Assembly (NCBI RefSeq): GCF_029227915.1
Contig: NC_079884.1
Coordinates: 24,986,001 to 25,050,000 of the forward strand
Reading direction: 5' to 3'
DNA length: 64,000 nucleotides
Origin: Hydractinia symbiolongicarpus
Taxonomy: Eukaryota; Cnidaria; Hydrozoa; Anthoathecata; Hydractiniidae
Shown: positions 11,587 through 23,540 of the stretch, piece after piece
Layout of the letters: each line of letters starts with the position of its first letter
How positions within the stretch are numbered: position 1 is the stretch's first letter
Made by a program: the position numbers and the translations under genes
Notes under the pieces: model-generated
The model's input: the letters and a program-made list of their open reading frames with translations, nothing else
Databases searched by the model: none
What the model was told of the DNA's origin: nothing

Positions 11587-14500
11587 CTAATTGGTATAAT
11601 TGGGATTGTCGTATTTTGGTACATCGAGTTCATATTGTTGAGTCTCGTTATGTTTCCCTTGTCTCTCCATCGCTTTTAAAAAATCGTATTTCGCAGGAAT
11701 TAATCCGGATTTAAACAAAAAGTTGGTTAACAAAGATACTGTGATTAACGTGACCAGAGTAACAACCATTGAAAAGGTACGGAAGGGGAAGAGTTGTTCG
11801 CTATTTCTGTAGTAGGGATATTCAATAAACGGTTCTAAAGATATCAACGGCTCTCCACCACCGAGACGCAAAAGTAATCCAAATATATAGCCCGTGATGG
11901 ATCCATAGATATTAACAAACGGGACGTGAACAGCGCAAAGGAGGTGAGGAAAAAGTACTACGAAGACAAGATCCGAGCACAGGTACCACAAGCCGTATAT
12001 ACTGTCTATTGTTAATCCCATAGCAGTAGCAATGGCTGCTACAACAAAGATTCCAACACGGATCACCCATACTAATTCTTTGGGAGTAGCCTGCAAGATA
12101 GACAGTAAGATGTGATACAGTATAAAATAAGCTTATACGGCTAGTCTTGCCAACAGGGCGGCTTCCTAACAACCTAGTCTCCAAGAATTGTTAGGAATGT
12201 TTAACAAAATAAATCTTATAGGACACAAGGATGAGGTTGGCCTCCTTACTTTACTTATTGCTCTTTAGATTTTTTGCAATCCTTTGAAAGTTAATCAAAA
12301 GAAAATTCGATAAAATTACAACTTACTTGTTGGCGGAAAACCATTTTGTAAATATTGTGCGCAAACATTGAGCTTGCTGATAAAACTGAGGAGTCAGCAG
12401 ATGACATCACGGCTGCAGAGATAGCGCCCAATCCAACAAAAGCAACAGCTGTTGGCGTTAAATATTGCAATACGAGTGGTAAAACCAGGCGTAAGTGATC
12501 TTCGTGAATAGCCCCTGTTCCATTTTTTAAAAATCGGGCTGGAATTCCAACTTTATCCCATTCTGAGTAGAGATAGAATATTTTATAAAAATCAATGTGA
12601 CGTGAAAAACGTTTTGTATTTATTTTCCTAAGCTCAGTGACAAGATTTATTTTTTATTAACTCTCCCGCATTAACAATGGCTTTCGGTAGTCGCAACTTT
12701 TACCGACTAAATTATTACAGCAGAACTAGAAGACTGATTTTGGTAGACCTTGATAAACTGGACCTCTTTCCGTTCTTTAAGGCTCGAGATACAGCCGCTT
12801 AAAGTTAGTAATTTCTCTGCGGGTACAACTTGGCAAAAATGACTTCGCACGGTAGGTAAAAAGAATGTTTATTACCTGCGGATTTTGCAATTGCGCCGAT
12901 CAGAACAGCGGGAACGGCCATAACAATGCATCCAAATGCAGCTATAAATGACAGAAACTGTGCTCGTTTCGCAGATCTTGATGATAAAACCCGTTGGAAG
13001 TATACTTGCCATGGTATTCCACCGAACATCTGTAAACAAATACGAGTCAAATCTTACACAGAATACTAAAAAGAAATGTAAAAATATTTCGTAGGTTTTT
13101 ATTAGGTAAAACCGTCCAAATTTGGTACCAATTTTAGATCTCGTTAAATTGGTATGAGTTGTTTGCCCGTGGAAGAATCCACATGTTCTCCCGCCATGAA
13201 CATTTTGGTCTTTAGATTATCGTGCGTGTACATACCCCTGGCATTTCTATTTCGTGTATACCTGTAGTAAGTCGGCTACCATTTTTAACAATTTAAGCAC
13301 GCTTGTTTAACAAATCGTTATCATCACAGGGTTAGTTAAAAAAGTTTTCTTACCAACAATAAAGCGTAGTCAAACCATACTCCTGTATAATCACTATCCC
13401 ATTCTCCCAACCAACTATCTTTTGTTGTGCTTATACTACTTACATTATCGTGAGTCATCGCAAATGGAATACAAAGCCACTAAAAAAAAGCAACGGTGAA
13501 TATGCACCTACCGTAATGACAGAAATATAAAAACATGCTTGAAAAGTTTCAAGTGCGCGTAACATATAGAAAAACATCTAATAGGAAGTTGATTAAATTT
13601 TGCAACAAGCAGAAGAACGCAACCATAGAAATTAACTGACTTTAAAACGCTTCTTGTCATTTAGCAATTTACAAGGAGAAAAAGGAGAGAAAACATTTCC
13701 GCAAAATTTTAGCGGAGAACTTTAGTTTCTAGTCATTTCGCGTAGAAACATTTTCAAGAATGTAGATAGCAATCGCAAATATTCCCACAAATTGATTTTC
13801 GCGAAAATTAATCCACTTAATCTGATGTGGAAAAATTTTGCTGACTCATTTAACTTACTAGTCCGATAAAAATGCAAATCAGTTGAACTACATCCGTGTA
13901 CGCCACTGAATACAGGCCACCAAAGAACGTGTACCCCACTGCTATGAACGCTGATATGATAACGGACAAATCCATGTTGATATCCAAAATAACGGTTAAA
14001 GTAGCACCAAGCGCGGACAATATGGCTGCTGACCAAAACGTTTCTCCCAACAATGCTGGGATGTAGAGGAATCCTCCCATTACTTTTCCAAATTTTTCTT
14101 GTAGAGGGTCCAACATTGTGACGTATCTCTTTTCTCTCATTGGTTTAGCAAAAATCAAGCCACCTGAAGATTAAAATAGGTTTTTGGACACATACAATAG
14201 TGACTAACATTATGTACTGCCCAAATGTTTTTGCTGACTTTTTTGTACTGACCATTTTTGCTGATTTTTTTTATCAAGCGTCCTTTTATTTTTTACGAAT
14301 CAATTTTTACTTTTGCTTTTTTCACTGCACTAAGAACCAACAATGCCTTATATGTAAACAAACGTTGATGCGTTCAATTATTTTGTGCTTAAATTTATCC
14401 TATAAAAAGTATAATTTGTGTATGTTTATGTAATTTGGTCGGTACAGTGATACAATGTTACTAGCCTTATTGTTTATACCGATAGTGTAGCATCGAATAA

Positions 14501-17265
14501 ACTGAACTGTCAAAAAATATCGTCATGTCGACATTGTAAATGTCAGCGTTAATTCGTTCTCTTTTCTTTAAAGGAGAGGCGAACTGCGCTGCGTCACGGC
14601 TACTAAATAAAAGTTTATGATAAGTGTTGATTTTAAAGACCAGACTGATTGGCTTGCTCGCCTGCTCCATAAACTATAACTATTATCATTTTGTTTACAT
14701 TTTTGTGAGTGCTGAATTATTTATAATTAATTATTTTTACGCATTTGTCAAACGGGTGGCTAAATTAAAAAACAATGGGATATATTTCTCTTTATTGTGA
14801 TGGTCACGGTATCAATGTACGCAAAGTGATTTAATAAGAAAAAGTTGAGGATCAAAATGGCAAAAGTGTTGAATAACATGTAAAGAACATATTTTTATTA
14901 TTTTGTACTACTTAACTTGGCAATAAAATAGCAAGTAAAGATAAAGAAAGTAAAAAACCAAGGTAGGGGGGAGTAGCAGCCACCATATTGCACGTTCGAT
15001 TTGTTATTGAAGGTTTCCGGTCTGTATATTTATTCAAATTTGGCGCCATCTCATGATAACAAACTTTATCGTTGGAAGTTGGTAGTATGTTGTGGAAAAG
15101 GGACTCAAAACATGAAAAAATATTGTTGTTGGTTATGGCAGATATTTCTTTAGTTCAAAGAAGTTTAAACGAAGGTTATAAAAGCTGTTACTACTATAGT
15201 ATATAAAATATTCATGGTTATATCAAGTAAAAGATGTTATTTTTGAGGTTTACTAAAAAGTACATTTAAAACCTACTTATTTTCACCCCATACAGCCATG
15301 GAATCTGTAAAAATGTTGTTAGAAAGATATATGGGTAATTAGTCGTGAAATATAGTTTTTTTATTTGGTATTATAATAGTTATCTTAGCAGCTTTTAGGA
15401 TTTAGAAATCTATATATATTTTTCTCTCGCTTAGAATTTATTTTCTGGCTGCCACAAAATAGTTTCTTGTTCGCCTCTCCTTTAAAAAGGAGTCAATCAT
15501 CAACCTCGTCCCTAGGTCTCGTGGCTCCTGAGCTGTTATTACATTATAACACCAAGCCGCTACTAAATTCATCAAAAAGCCTTAAGATCGACATTAGCCA
15601 ATCACAGCACGCAAAGTGAGGAACTTCTAGACTTGTTTAACGTTAAATGACCTTTTCCATTTTTACGTTACCGGTAATAAGCTGTGCGGGAATTTGATTT
15701 CGAGGTGGGCTTTTTTTAAATATTTCAACGGATTAAATTTTGCGGATAGTTCTCTTCCTAAACATATCGGGAATTTTGCGAATGCTTTTAATTCATTTTC
15801 AGATTTCGTCAAGGAAAACACCAGATTTTTGGAGATCAAGGTAAGTTTTTTTTGCCGTTTTTGGTTGCTACCTCCTTGAATACATAAATCATTGAGATTT
15901 TAAAGTTAAGAATTAGTGATTGCTCGACTAATTTTTGCTTTTACATTACATGCAACAAAACCTATTGAGAATCGGAAACATGTTTTTTCCGAAACATTGG
16001 CAGATTTTAGCGGGAATTTAATTCTTCAGAAGTCTGAATGGCAGAATTTGGCTAATTTTGCGAAATCAATTGCGTTCAATTCCCTTAATATTTAATTCAA
16101 ACAAACCAATTTTTAAGTTACATACAGTAGACGTCCGTTAATTCGAATGCCGCTTAATTCGAACTTTTTGTTATTTCGAACACATTTCCAAGTCCCTTGA
16201 GTTTGGTTTAGTGAAGTCTTATATTTTCAGCTGCTTAATTCGAAATTCGCTAATTCGAACATTTCGCTAATTCGATCAATTTTTTTAATCCCAAGGCTGT
16301 ATTATGCTCGTAAATTCGAAATTTTATGTATCGATAAATAAAATCTTATGGAAAAATAAAAAATGTTTTCATTTTTATTGCATCAGGTGGCAAAATTTAT
16401 TTAAATTTATCAATTAAATTGGCATTTCCAATAAAATGAAGTTTACAAGGAATTTGGAGGCCTTTCCCATCGGCAAGCAAACAACAAAGATTTTATAAAA
16501 AGTTTTAGTGAAGTTATAATAAAGTTATATTAGCATAAAACCCTTAAACGTTTATTAAAATTCTTGTTTTTTCTGAACTTCCGTTAATCCGAACATTCGG
16601 TAATTCGAACAAATCATTTATTCCCTTGCGTGCTCGAATTAACGGACGTCTACTGTATTGCGTAACTAAATGTCGGGTGTGCCATTTGAGTTCATTTCGG
16701 AGCTAATCGTGAATTTGTCCTCAAATGTTGACAACAAACGAAAATGAGTTCTACTTACCGATCACTAAACTCATGGCATAGCCCCAAGGTGCTTGAGTCC
16801 ACACAAGACCATTTGTATACACAGCTTCTGATGTCCCGTTAATGTATCCACCTCCAACCCAGGTCGCTAAAAAAAGAATTATTTTTTTTCTACTCTTCGG
16901 ATCATTTAACTTCTTTGTTTCTAATTTACCAATCATTTTAATTTTTTATAGGTTTATAAAATTTATTCTCAAACTCCTTGAATTAAAGAAGGTATTGCGG
17001 AAAATTAATACACTAGAAATAAGAAAGCTGGCATCAAAAGGACGAAAATTTAACCCAAACTTGCCGGCTTACCAGTCATTGTGAAGATTCCTACAAACAC
17101 TCCAATATCACGCCCTGCTAACATCAGTTCTTCACTTTCACTTGCTGCCTGACTTCCCCGGTTCTGGTTTTGCCGTTTCTTATACCAAGCTGCAAATATT
17201 CCAACCAATAATATCAATATATAGAAGATAATTATGCTGACCAGTCCCCCTGCGTTAACACCCAT
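11587..17265 (-). CDS. SLC5A7-like: high-affinity choline transporter (SLC5A7/CHT1-like)
   Basis: Seven minus-strand exons: 17265-17073, 16866-16759, 14163-13859, 13479-13354, 13029-12876, 12562-12327 and 12090-11587 (stop TAG). All donors and acceptors are GT-AG and phases agree, giving 541 residues; vertebrate CHT1 is slightly longer. Signatures characteristic of CHT1 among sodium/solute symporters are present: [14 protein letters not shown] at the N-terminus, [65 protein letters not shown] and [11 protein letters not shown]. The family imports choline with sodium and chloride into cholinergic neurons, rate-limiting for acetylcholine synthesis. The protein is polytopic, about 13 membrane segments. 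The cytoplasmic tail is short and polar. A TA-flanked inverted-repeat transposon sits in the second intron. The 3' end converges on an amine-like GPCR. The 5' UTR was not resolved. Confidence 0.95.
14571..15484. repeat. possible inverted-repeat pair in a transporter intron
   Basis: AAAGGAGAGGCGAAC at 14571-14585 recurs in inverted orientation as GTTCGCCTCTCCTTT near 15470-15484. The intervening ~0.9 kb has no ORF. This could be the ends of an old non-autonomous element; no target duplication was found. Confidence 0.35.
15490..15535. repeat. partial CTCGTCCC-type palindromic element
   Basis: CAACCTCGTCCCTAGGTCTC matches one arm of the palindromic mini-elements at 18191 and 25867. The opposite arm is not recognisable here. 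Confidence 0.4.
16125..16655. mobile_element. 531-bp terminal-inverted-repeat element with TA target duplication (pogo/mariner-like MITE)
   Basis: The left end CAGTAGACGTCCGTTAATTC is repeated exactly in inverted orientation at 16636-16655, and the match continues to at least 22 bp. TA flanks both sides (16123-16124 and 16656-16657). The inside is rich in TTAATTCGAAC-type motifs and has no transposase ORF. CAGT ends with a TA duplication fit the Tc1/mariner-pogo superfamily. It lies within the second intron of the choline transporter. Confidence 0.85.
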
Positions 17266-18183
17266 CTTGGTATCTTTGATGCGTAGTCGTTTTCTAAGAC
17301 AAAAACGTCTTAAAAATTTGCTTCGAGTCTTCCGTGACCAACTTTGGCAGGGCGGTGTTTAAACGGTTGTAGAACATAGACCTTTATTGAAAAAAGAATG
17401 GCAATAAATTGGTTGATTCACTTACAAAAATTGTTAGTAGACATTTGAATTAACAGTCTATTAAAATTATTCTGCGCACTTTTTGATCTCGCCAAATTAA
17501 GTCTTCGTTAAAATTATCCAACTAACATTATGTTTACACTAAATACTTATACGGCTTCCAAAAAGTATTAGGATAAAATTATATCGAGCTTATCCAGATA
17601 TATGCTTTTCTGTAAGTTTAAAATTATACAATACCGGAAAAAACTTTCTCGGAGACTTTTCCTTTTTTAATATTTTATCGTTTTCATGCTGAACCCACTA
17701 AATCGGCAAAATCTAGTGGAATAAACACAATCCGTATAAAATTTATTTTTAGTATCTTGACTCATAAATACAGATAAATTTACTCAAGTATAAGCACAGT
17801 ATTAGGGAAAGGTCTAAAATTAAAAAACGGGTGAGTTACGACAGCGCTCGTTTTAGTTGCAGCATCTTTTGGTTTCTAAGTTTACAAACTTCGCTCGTTA
17901 AAGATAACAGGGTAAGAAGAAGTAACCTACACACAATGTTATCTCGGAGATACACAAGACAATTTAAAAAAAATATTACCTACTAACTATCCTGCGGAAC
18001 GCTCCCAAACTTGTTTTCAATTTTAACTACTTCTCACAAATGAATCACCATTAAAAAAAATAATAACAAAGTATAGCTGCCATGGCAACAGCTTTAACTA
18101 CCAATTTTTAAGCTATTGTTCTCGATGACAATTTCAAAATTAATTTGCTAGCCTCCTAATCTTAATTTAAATATTTGATCCTC
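17266..18183. other. upstream region of the choline transporter
   Basis: AT-rich DNA upstream of the transporter start codon, expected to contain its promoter and possibly a non-coding first exon. An X-box-like palindrome lies at 18076. No ORF or RNA gene was recognised. Confidence 0.5.
18076..18089. promoter_or_regulatory. near-perfect RFX X-box-like palindrome
   Basis: GCTGCCATGGCAAC differs from the canonical X-box GTTGCCATGGCAAC at one base. It lies about 810 bp upstream of the transporter start codon. RFX factors bind such sites in ciliary and some neuronal genes. The target is uncertain. Confidence 0.45.
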
Positions 18184-18190
18184 ATTTGAG

Positions 18191-18247
18191 GCAACCTCGT
18201 CCCCAGGACCTCTTTTCGCTTTTAAGAGGTCCTGGGGACGAGGTTGC
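18191..18247. mobile_element. 57-bp palindromic mini-element with 7-8 bp target duplication
   Basis: Two perfect 24-bp arms (GCAACCTCGTCCCCAGGACC and onward, 18191-18214; complement at 18224-18247) enclose a 9-base loop. ATTTGAG directly flanks both sides (18184-18190 and 18248-18254), with an ambiguous C making it 8 bp. The duplication shows it was inserted as a unit; 8-bp duplications are typical of hAT elements. Confidence 0.8.
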
Positions 18248-18254
18248 ATTTGAG

Positions 18255-21147
18255 AACGAATATTGTCCTGCTGATATTTAACACAGCAACCCAATTCTTT
18301 AAAAAATGTTGAGATAAGAAAATATTTTTATTTGCAAATTAAGCATTCTTTTAATAAAGTGATTGCTCACCACACGAGCTATGAAGAGAGGAAGTAAGCA
18401 ACTTCGTTCCTAGGACTTTCGTACGCCTTACATGAAGCGTTCAGATTTTCAGTTTGATGAACGATTTTGTAAATTTATGGAGCTTTGTTCGTCATTGGAT
18501 GAACAAGGAGGCCCCGCCATTGTCGGGCCTACTGAGTAAAATTACTGAAAATAGTAACAAAGTAGAAGTAACCTTACTGCCGTCCTGTGGTCCTAATTCT
18601 TTTATGATTTTTAAACAGAAGACAGAAAAGACAATATACAAAAAATGGACTAGGCTGAAATACACTATTAAAAGCCAGGCATAAAATACACTATTAAAAT
18701 AAACTTCTTAAGATTTAGCGTTGGGAATAAAGAAAACGTTTAAACTAATTTTATGAAGGTGATCCTTATTTATAACAAAACAAATACATTATGGGGACAG
18801 TTCACTCGTGACTTCTTGAAAAAAAAATTTTAAATTAAAAAAAAACTTTTGATTTGCAATTGTGACATATTACCGTGGATTAATTGGTAAAAAAAGTCTT
18901 CTTCTTCTAATTTATAAGAATATTTAGGATGACATATGGCCTCAAGTTAAGAACACATTATGAACATCTTAAACCCCAACCGATTGTAATTTAAGCTCAG
19001 CAGATTGTACTTAAAACTTATAGTAGTGTTGTTGCTCCTCCTTTTGGAAAACGTATGTGACAAAAACTAGTGCATTGTTGTTGCTAAATTTGGGTAAAAA
19101 GTGAGAAGTTGTATAATACCGTTTGGATAGCTGAGATTGACACGTTTATATGACTCTAACCCTATTATTATTATTGTTTTTAAACTTCCTGATATCCGTG
19201 TAACAGGGCTGGATTAAAAAACATATTGGAAAAAAATAATGATCCAACAAAATGATGTCACTTCTGATCCCAATGACGTCATTATAATGTTTTCCTTACC
19301 TTGATCATTTTCAAAGTAGTGTTAACATGTCCTAAATTTAATGACATTATACACAGTATTTCCTAAAAAATGTTTTAAGTATTAGTACATCGGTATATAT
19401 ATATATCCCGCCAAGATATAATCACATGGCAACACTATTAGCCTTTTCATGTAACACGGTCAGGCAGTGATTTTCCACTGTTGTCGGGAAAAAAATAATC
19501 AAAATGGTAGCTTTAAGTGTAAACAACTGTAACTAGTTGACTAAATCGCTTATTTGTGAATTAAAATGCAAATGTAAATACTTTTCATGCTTTAAAATTA
19601 AAAATTTTGTTAAAAAATGAACCATTTCTTCGTTGACTTGTGCCAGGGGTAAACAGGCTAAGAAATACCAGTTATAATAAGATCTGTGTAATAATACGAA
19701 GAGTCTGTAAAATACAAACTGGATTATAATTCAGTCTACAATACATCCTCTATAATAATATTCTGTAGTTTATAACCGTTTTGTTTACGATTTTAAATGG
19801 CTAGAAATGATAAAATAAAGTAATTTCATTAGTTGGGATTTTATTGCATTCTAATTTAAATAAATTATAAATTATTGCATGGGTAGAAACATAGGCAATC
19901 AACGTTATTACCGTTGTTGTTCAATTCCTTATATAAAAACATGCTGCTTGAGCTAAAATTTAAAATTTGTGATAAAAAACGCCCTGCAGACAGTAAACAA
20001 GAAATAACACTTACCAAATAAATTCTAATTTTCCTTTTTCTATTATAAACTGTCGTGTTTATGTCGAACGAAATCAGGAATAATAAGAAAGTTTTTAGAA
20101 AGAAATTAGAAAATTTTTAATTGTTCATAAATTTACCCGTTGTCTTATTTGTAACAAAAGATGCGTCAAGGGAAACAAAGGTTAATTACGCGTCACTTTT
20201 GTATAACATATAAAGGACGATTATATGTGCAGTATAATCAAGTTTAATAGAGCGACTGGTTGTTTAGTATTCAGCTTTCCTGCGTTACCCCAAGTCCTTA
20301 GTCATTTTTGAATCTCGTGCGATGCAGACGTGGCGTGGCTTGTGATTGCTTTTTGATTTGCCGATAGTTTTTATTAATAGTCCTCTTTAAGCAGCATGGA
20401 AATGCTTTCAGAACAAGAATACCAATTCTAGAAATAACACAAGTAATCGCAAAAAACACCAAGTGGTTACTTCACAATGAGAACTCATCAAGTACATTTA
20501 GTCAGACGCAGCTAATTTACAGCCATAGAACACGCATGGAAACAGTGGTTTTAAAAATACATTTACAGTACATCATATACGAAGCTAATGAGCTTAATTT
20601 TTTATAGATTTATCAGGTCTGTCGAGCAAAGCTCCGGACAAGGACTATAAAGAAGTAACCATGCTAATTGGTCTCAGAAAACTCTTTTATCGAACTGGGA
20701 ATTCGATGCTGTAAGGTAACAAGGACTCTTAAATAGTTATTCCGGCAAAGCTTTTTTTGTTTTGGCCTCGTTTTCGGACAGAGATCAATCGATACAAAAT
20801 ATTAGAAATGCGTCCACGTTCTTTGAATCAGCCTCACATTCAGTTGCCCTGTGCATATCTGAGGTAACATTAAATATATTGAAAAAAAGTTAGCACCACT
20901 TAACTTAGAAAGGAATAAAATTAAAAAAAAAAAGAATCAAAAAAGTTAGTTTATTGTAACTTTTGCGTAATCAATTTCTTTTGTATCGATGACGTAGTAA
21001 AATTAAAACTCATACAATTCGGAAACAAATGTATATGTGAAACATATAATGCTGATAGTAGAGTTCAAAATAAGTGAGTTTTACTGTAGTAATATATTTA
21101 CAAAGTGAATTTTTAAATAAATTGTTGATTTCTGTTCTTATTTCCTA
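18255..21147. other. long intergenic region
   Basis: AT-rich with no supported gene. A TA run occurs near 19395-19405. A short protein-like frame at about 20611-20712 follows a TTTATAG acceptor but could not be joined to anything and is not called. Confidence 0.5.
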
Positions 21148-21274
21148 TCACAAAATGAAGTTCGTTAGGTTGGTGAATTCCAGATCAATTTGAAAGAGAA
21201 TAATTACTTCAGCCATGTTCATTTCTGCGATGTTCCAATGATCGAACCACCGTTGCCAATCCATGATTTGGATG
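21148..21274 (-). CDS. possible orphan terminal exon
   Basis: On the minus strand a TTTTTAG acceptor opens an exon at 21274 that begins with one base of a split codon. It reads IQIMDWQRWFDHWNIAEM and about 24 further residues to TGA at 21150-21148. The composition (rich in W, F, N, E and D) is more protein-like than surrounding DNA. Its phase would fit splicing from the first exon of the gene starting at 23291, as an alternative 3' end. It could equally be a decayed exon or chance. No homology is recognised. Confidence 0.25.
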
Positions 21275-21289
21275 CTAAAAACATAATAC

Positions 21290-21420
21290 AATACCGTAAA
21301 CGACAGATTAAGCGCCGCTATCGAATAAGCGCCCCGTGGTTAGGAAAAAATTGGAAATAAGCGCCCCCCTCTAATAAACGCCCCCTCCCTTCCTTCCCTT
21401 GAAAAAAGCGTCCTAGAGTT
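21290..21420. repeat. dispersed repeat fragment rich in AAGCGCC/AACGCCCC motifs
   Basis: The motifs TAAGCGCC, ATAAGCGCCCC and ATAAACGCCCCC follow one another within about 100 bp, embedded in AT-rich DNA. This resembles the GC-rich end of a DNA transposon. No complementary end was found. Confidence 0.4.
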
Positions 21421-21663
21421 CGGATATTTTTGTCTGTGGATTTTTTTTTAAGATGATGCTGTTATTAAAATTTAGGACACGGATTTTAACGCTTGTAAGT
21501 ACATAAAAAAACGAAGAATGAAAGAGTCATGTTTATTATTTTTAGATTCCGTTGGGTTTGTTTATTTGAGCACCTGACTGCTATATTATAAACATTCAAA
21601 AGTATCGCCTTTACAGTTATAGGTAAGACTTATAACTGCGGATTGCTTGAGTAAAAAGCTAGC

Positions 21664-23291
21664 CTAAAACATGATACCTTTTGGCTTCAATGTTATAGGA
21701 TCTTTATACCAGTACTCAAGTCCGTCCCTTGCTCTTCGGTTAGCATTGGTCCTGATGTTATGGGGGTTAACAATTCGCGTTTTTTGATAATCTCCAGGCC
21801 AATTACCATTAAGTTCTTTGAGTAGCAAGTCAGTGAAGGTGATAGTTCCAATGTGTTTCATTTTACCATCTACTTGAAAATGAGGAGTAATGAAAGTTGA
21901 AGCAGCTAAAAAATAAACCATAACAAACCGAGCACGCATTATAGTTGTGTTATAATTTCACAAACTTTAGAGTTTGCAAAATTGGAGAAAGAAGGATTTC
22001 CACACAAAAACAAAATGAATTTTTTTCCGTGAAAATTTCTTTGAAAACATTCTTTATTTATTCTTTTGTAAGTAATATATTTTTGAAAATCTTTTATACG
22101 TAATTAATGATACTTCAACTTGCTGTATTCCCTTTAATCTCTCTGACCCATATCACACGTTTAAAAGTCAGAGTTTTTCTTCGGAGTTGTTTGTGTATTT
22201 TCCTATGTTTTTGGCAAAAATACAATATCACATAATATTTGACGAACACAAAAATAAAATTAGAAATTTAGAAAAAAGAAAAAAAAGTTTATTTTTTAAT
22301 AAAATAGTGAATAAAATAAACTACGTTCACTTTTGTGAAGGAGGAGAAGGCGAATTTCTTCTATACGATTATCTTTCGGAAACCAAACTTCGCAGTATTT
22401 TAAATTTGCTATATTTGCCATATATCCATGTTCTGCAGCAAGGCCACATATTTACTTACTCTTTGGGGGCACTTCATGCGGGTATCTCTCCCCTGGATAA
22501 AAATGTGTCTTTTTATCAACACCAGTTGTAAACAATGTCACATTTTTGTGTTTAGTCTTCGCCCAGTGGTCAGTGTTGCCCAAATCACTTCTTTTTATCG
22601 ATGCTGGTTCATGTCTTGACCAGTTTGAAAGGCTAGAGACAAAGGACAAGTGCCTTAAATTTTAGATAAATAGATATTTTTCGTAAACAAAGGTAGTTAA
22701 AGTAGTAAAATGTAACAGTATTAATTTCAAATAAATTTAATTGTTACAAGATTAAAAATATGTAATAATGGTATCTATTTAAACACATATTTGAATCAGG
22801 AAACTCAAATTTCAGCTTCCGTAAGTCACATGCTTTTTTTTTAAAAAAAAAAAAAACAACAACAAAATTTTAAAAACTCAATTTTGTTCAAGTTCTTTTT
22901 TGTGAAGGCTAAACTGATATTAATTGTTGCTACATCTTTTTTTGTCGAGTTAGGCTACTGTGCCCATCAAAATTAAATTTAGTTTCAATCACGTTTTTCG
23001 TACAAAAAGTCAAAAACATGTCTCAAAATTTTTTTCTCTTTTTAGATCTTCCGTCCTTGCTTTTTTTTCTTTGTTTTATATTTTCTAATAAAGTGCTGCT
23101 TTTATAAAGAAGACATGCATACACACTCGTCAATTAAAGCTGTTGAACTGATTAAATTCTTTTCCAGACGAATTAAATTCCATCGCATCTCCTTGAAATG
23201 ACAGACTCTTTATTTATACGTAAAGTTCGGTTACTTACTGTGGCAGGCTACCGTTTTTACTTCTTTGCAGTTGAATATCATTAAAATCCAT
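21664..23291 (-). CDS. small three-exon gene, unrecognised; possible ciliary protein
   Basis: Minus-strand exons 23291-23239 (ATG at 23291), 22632-22460 and 21905-21664 (stop TAG). Each junction has a good GT-AG pair (GTAAGT donors, pyrimidine-rich acceptors) and phases 2 and 1 are honoured. The result is one 155-residue protein beginning MDFNDIQLQRSKNGSLPHLS and ending DPITLKPKGIMF. It is basic, rich in His, Lys, Trp and Tyr, with no signal peptide, membrane segment or zinc motif. Motifs include NVTLFTTGVDKKTHFYPGER and RRARDGLEYWYKDP. TTTATT at 21532-21537 reads AATAAA on this strand, 127 bp past the stop. It is head-to-head with the gene at 23541, 249 bp apart, around an X-box-like site. 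A ciliary or axonemal role is inferred only from that promoter and the small, basic, aromatic-rich sequence. I do not recognise the family. Confidence 0.72.
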
Positions 23292-23540
23292 GACTTACGT
23301 GTAGTAGCTACTATAATTATCCAAGCGAAATGAGCTTTAAGATATATCCGCCATCTTTTTCTTACAATGTTTTGATGTAAAATTTCATTTCGCACTGTTG
23401 TTATTGACATTTAGATGAAAAGTATAGCCTCGCATGAAAGAATTACAATTCCCAAAACAACAGTAGATATTTTAATATCAATACTGTTGTCATTAGCAAC
23501 AAGACTAACAAAAATGTCTCAATTATTTTTCTGTAAGTAA
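23292..23540. promoter_or_regulatory. bidirectional promoter between two divergent genes
   Basis: Only 249 bp separate the start codons at 23291 (-) and 23541 (+), so both transcription starts must lie here or upstream of non-coding exons. It contains the X-box-like palindrome at 23486-23500. Confidence 0.6.
23486..23500. promoter_or_regulatory. RFX X-box-like site
   Basis: GTTGTC-ATT-AGCAAC is an imperfect palindrome with half-sites GTNRCC (one mismatch) and RGYAAC (perfect) and an allowed 3-base spacer. It lies 41 bp upstream of the ATG at 23541. RFX sites close to the start are the hallmark of metazoan ciliary genes. Confidence 0.5.

Noticed and set aside
16751-16936. Separate small minus-strand ORF
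   Set aside because: It is exon 2 of the choline transporter read into flanking introns, not an independent gene.
17900-17916. Sequence resembling part of the I-SceI homing site (GATAACAGGGTAA)
   Set aside because: Incomplete match in an intergenic position with no homing endonuclease nearby; coincidence.
18454-18684. 76-codon ORF between the transporter and the small genes
   Set aside because: No splice signals, recognised motif or supporting context; length is within chance for this DNA.
20611-20712. Short coding-like frame after a TTTATAG acceptor
   Set aside because: It ends in a stop just before the only plausible donor and joins to nothing recognisable.
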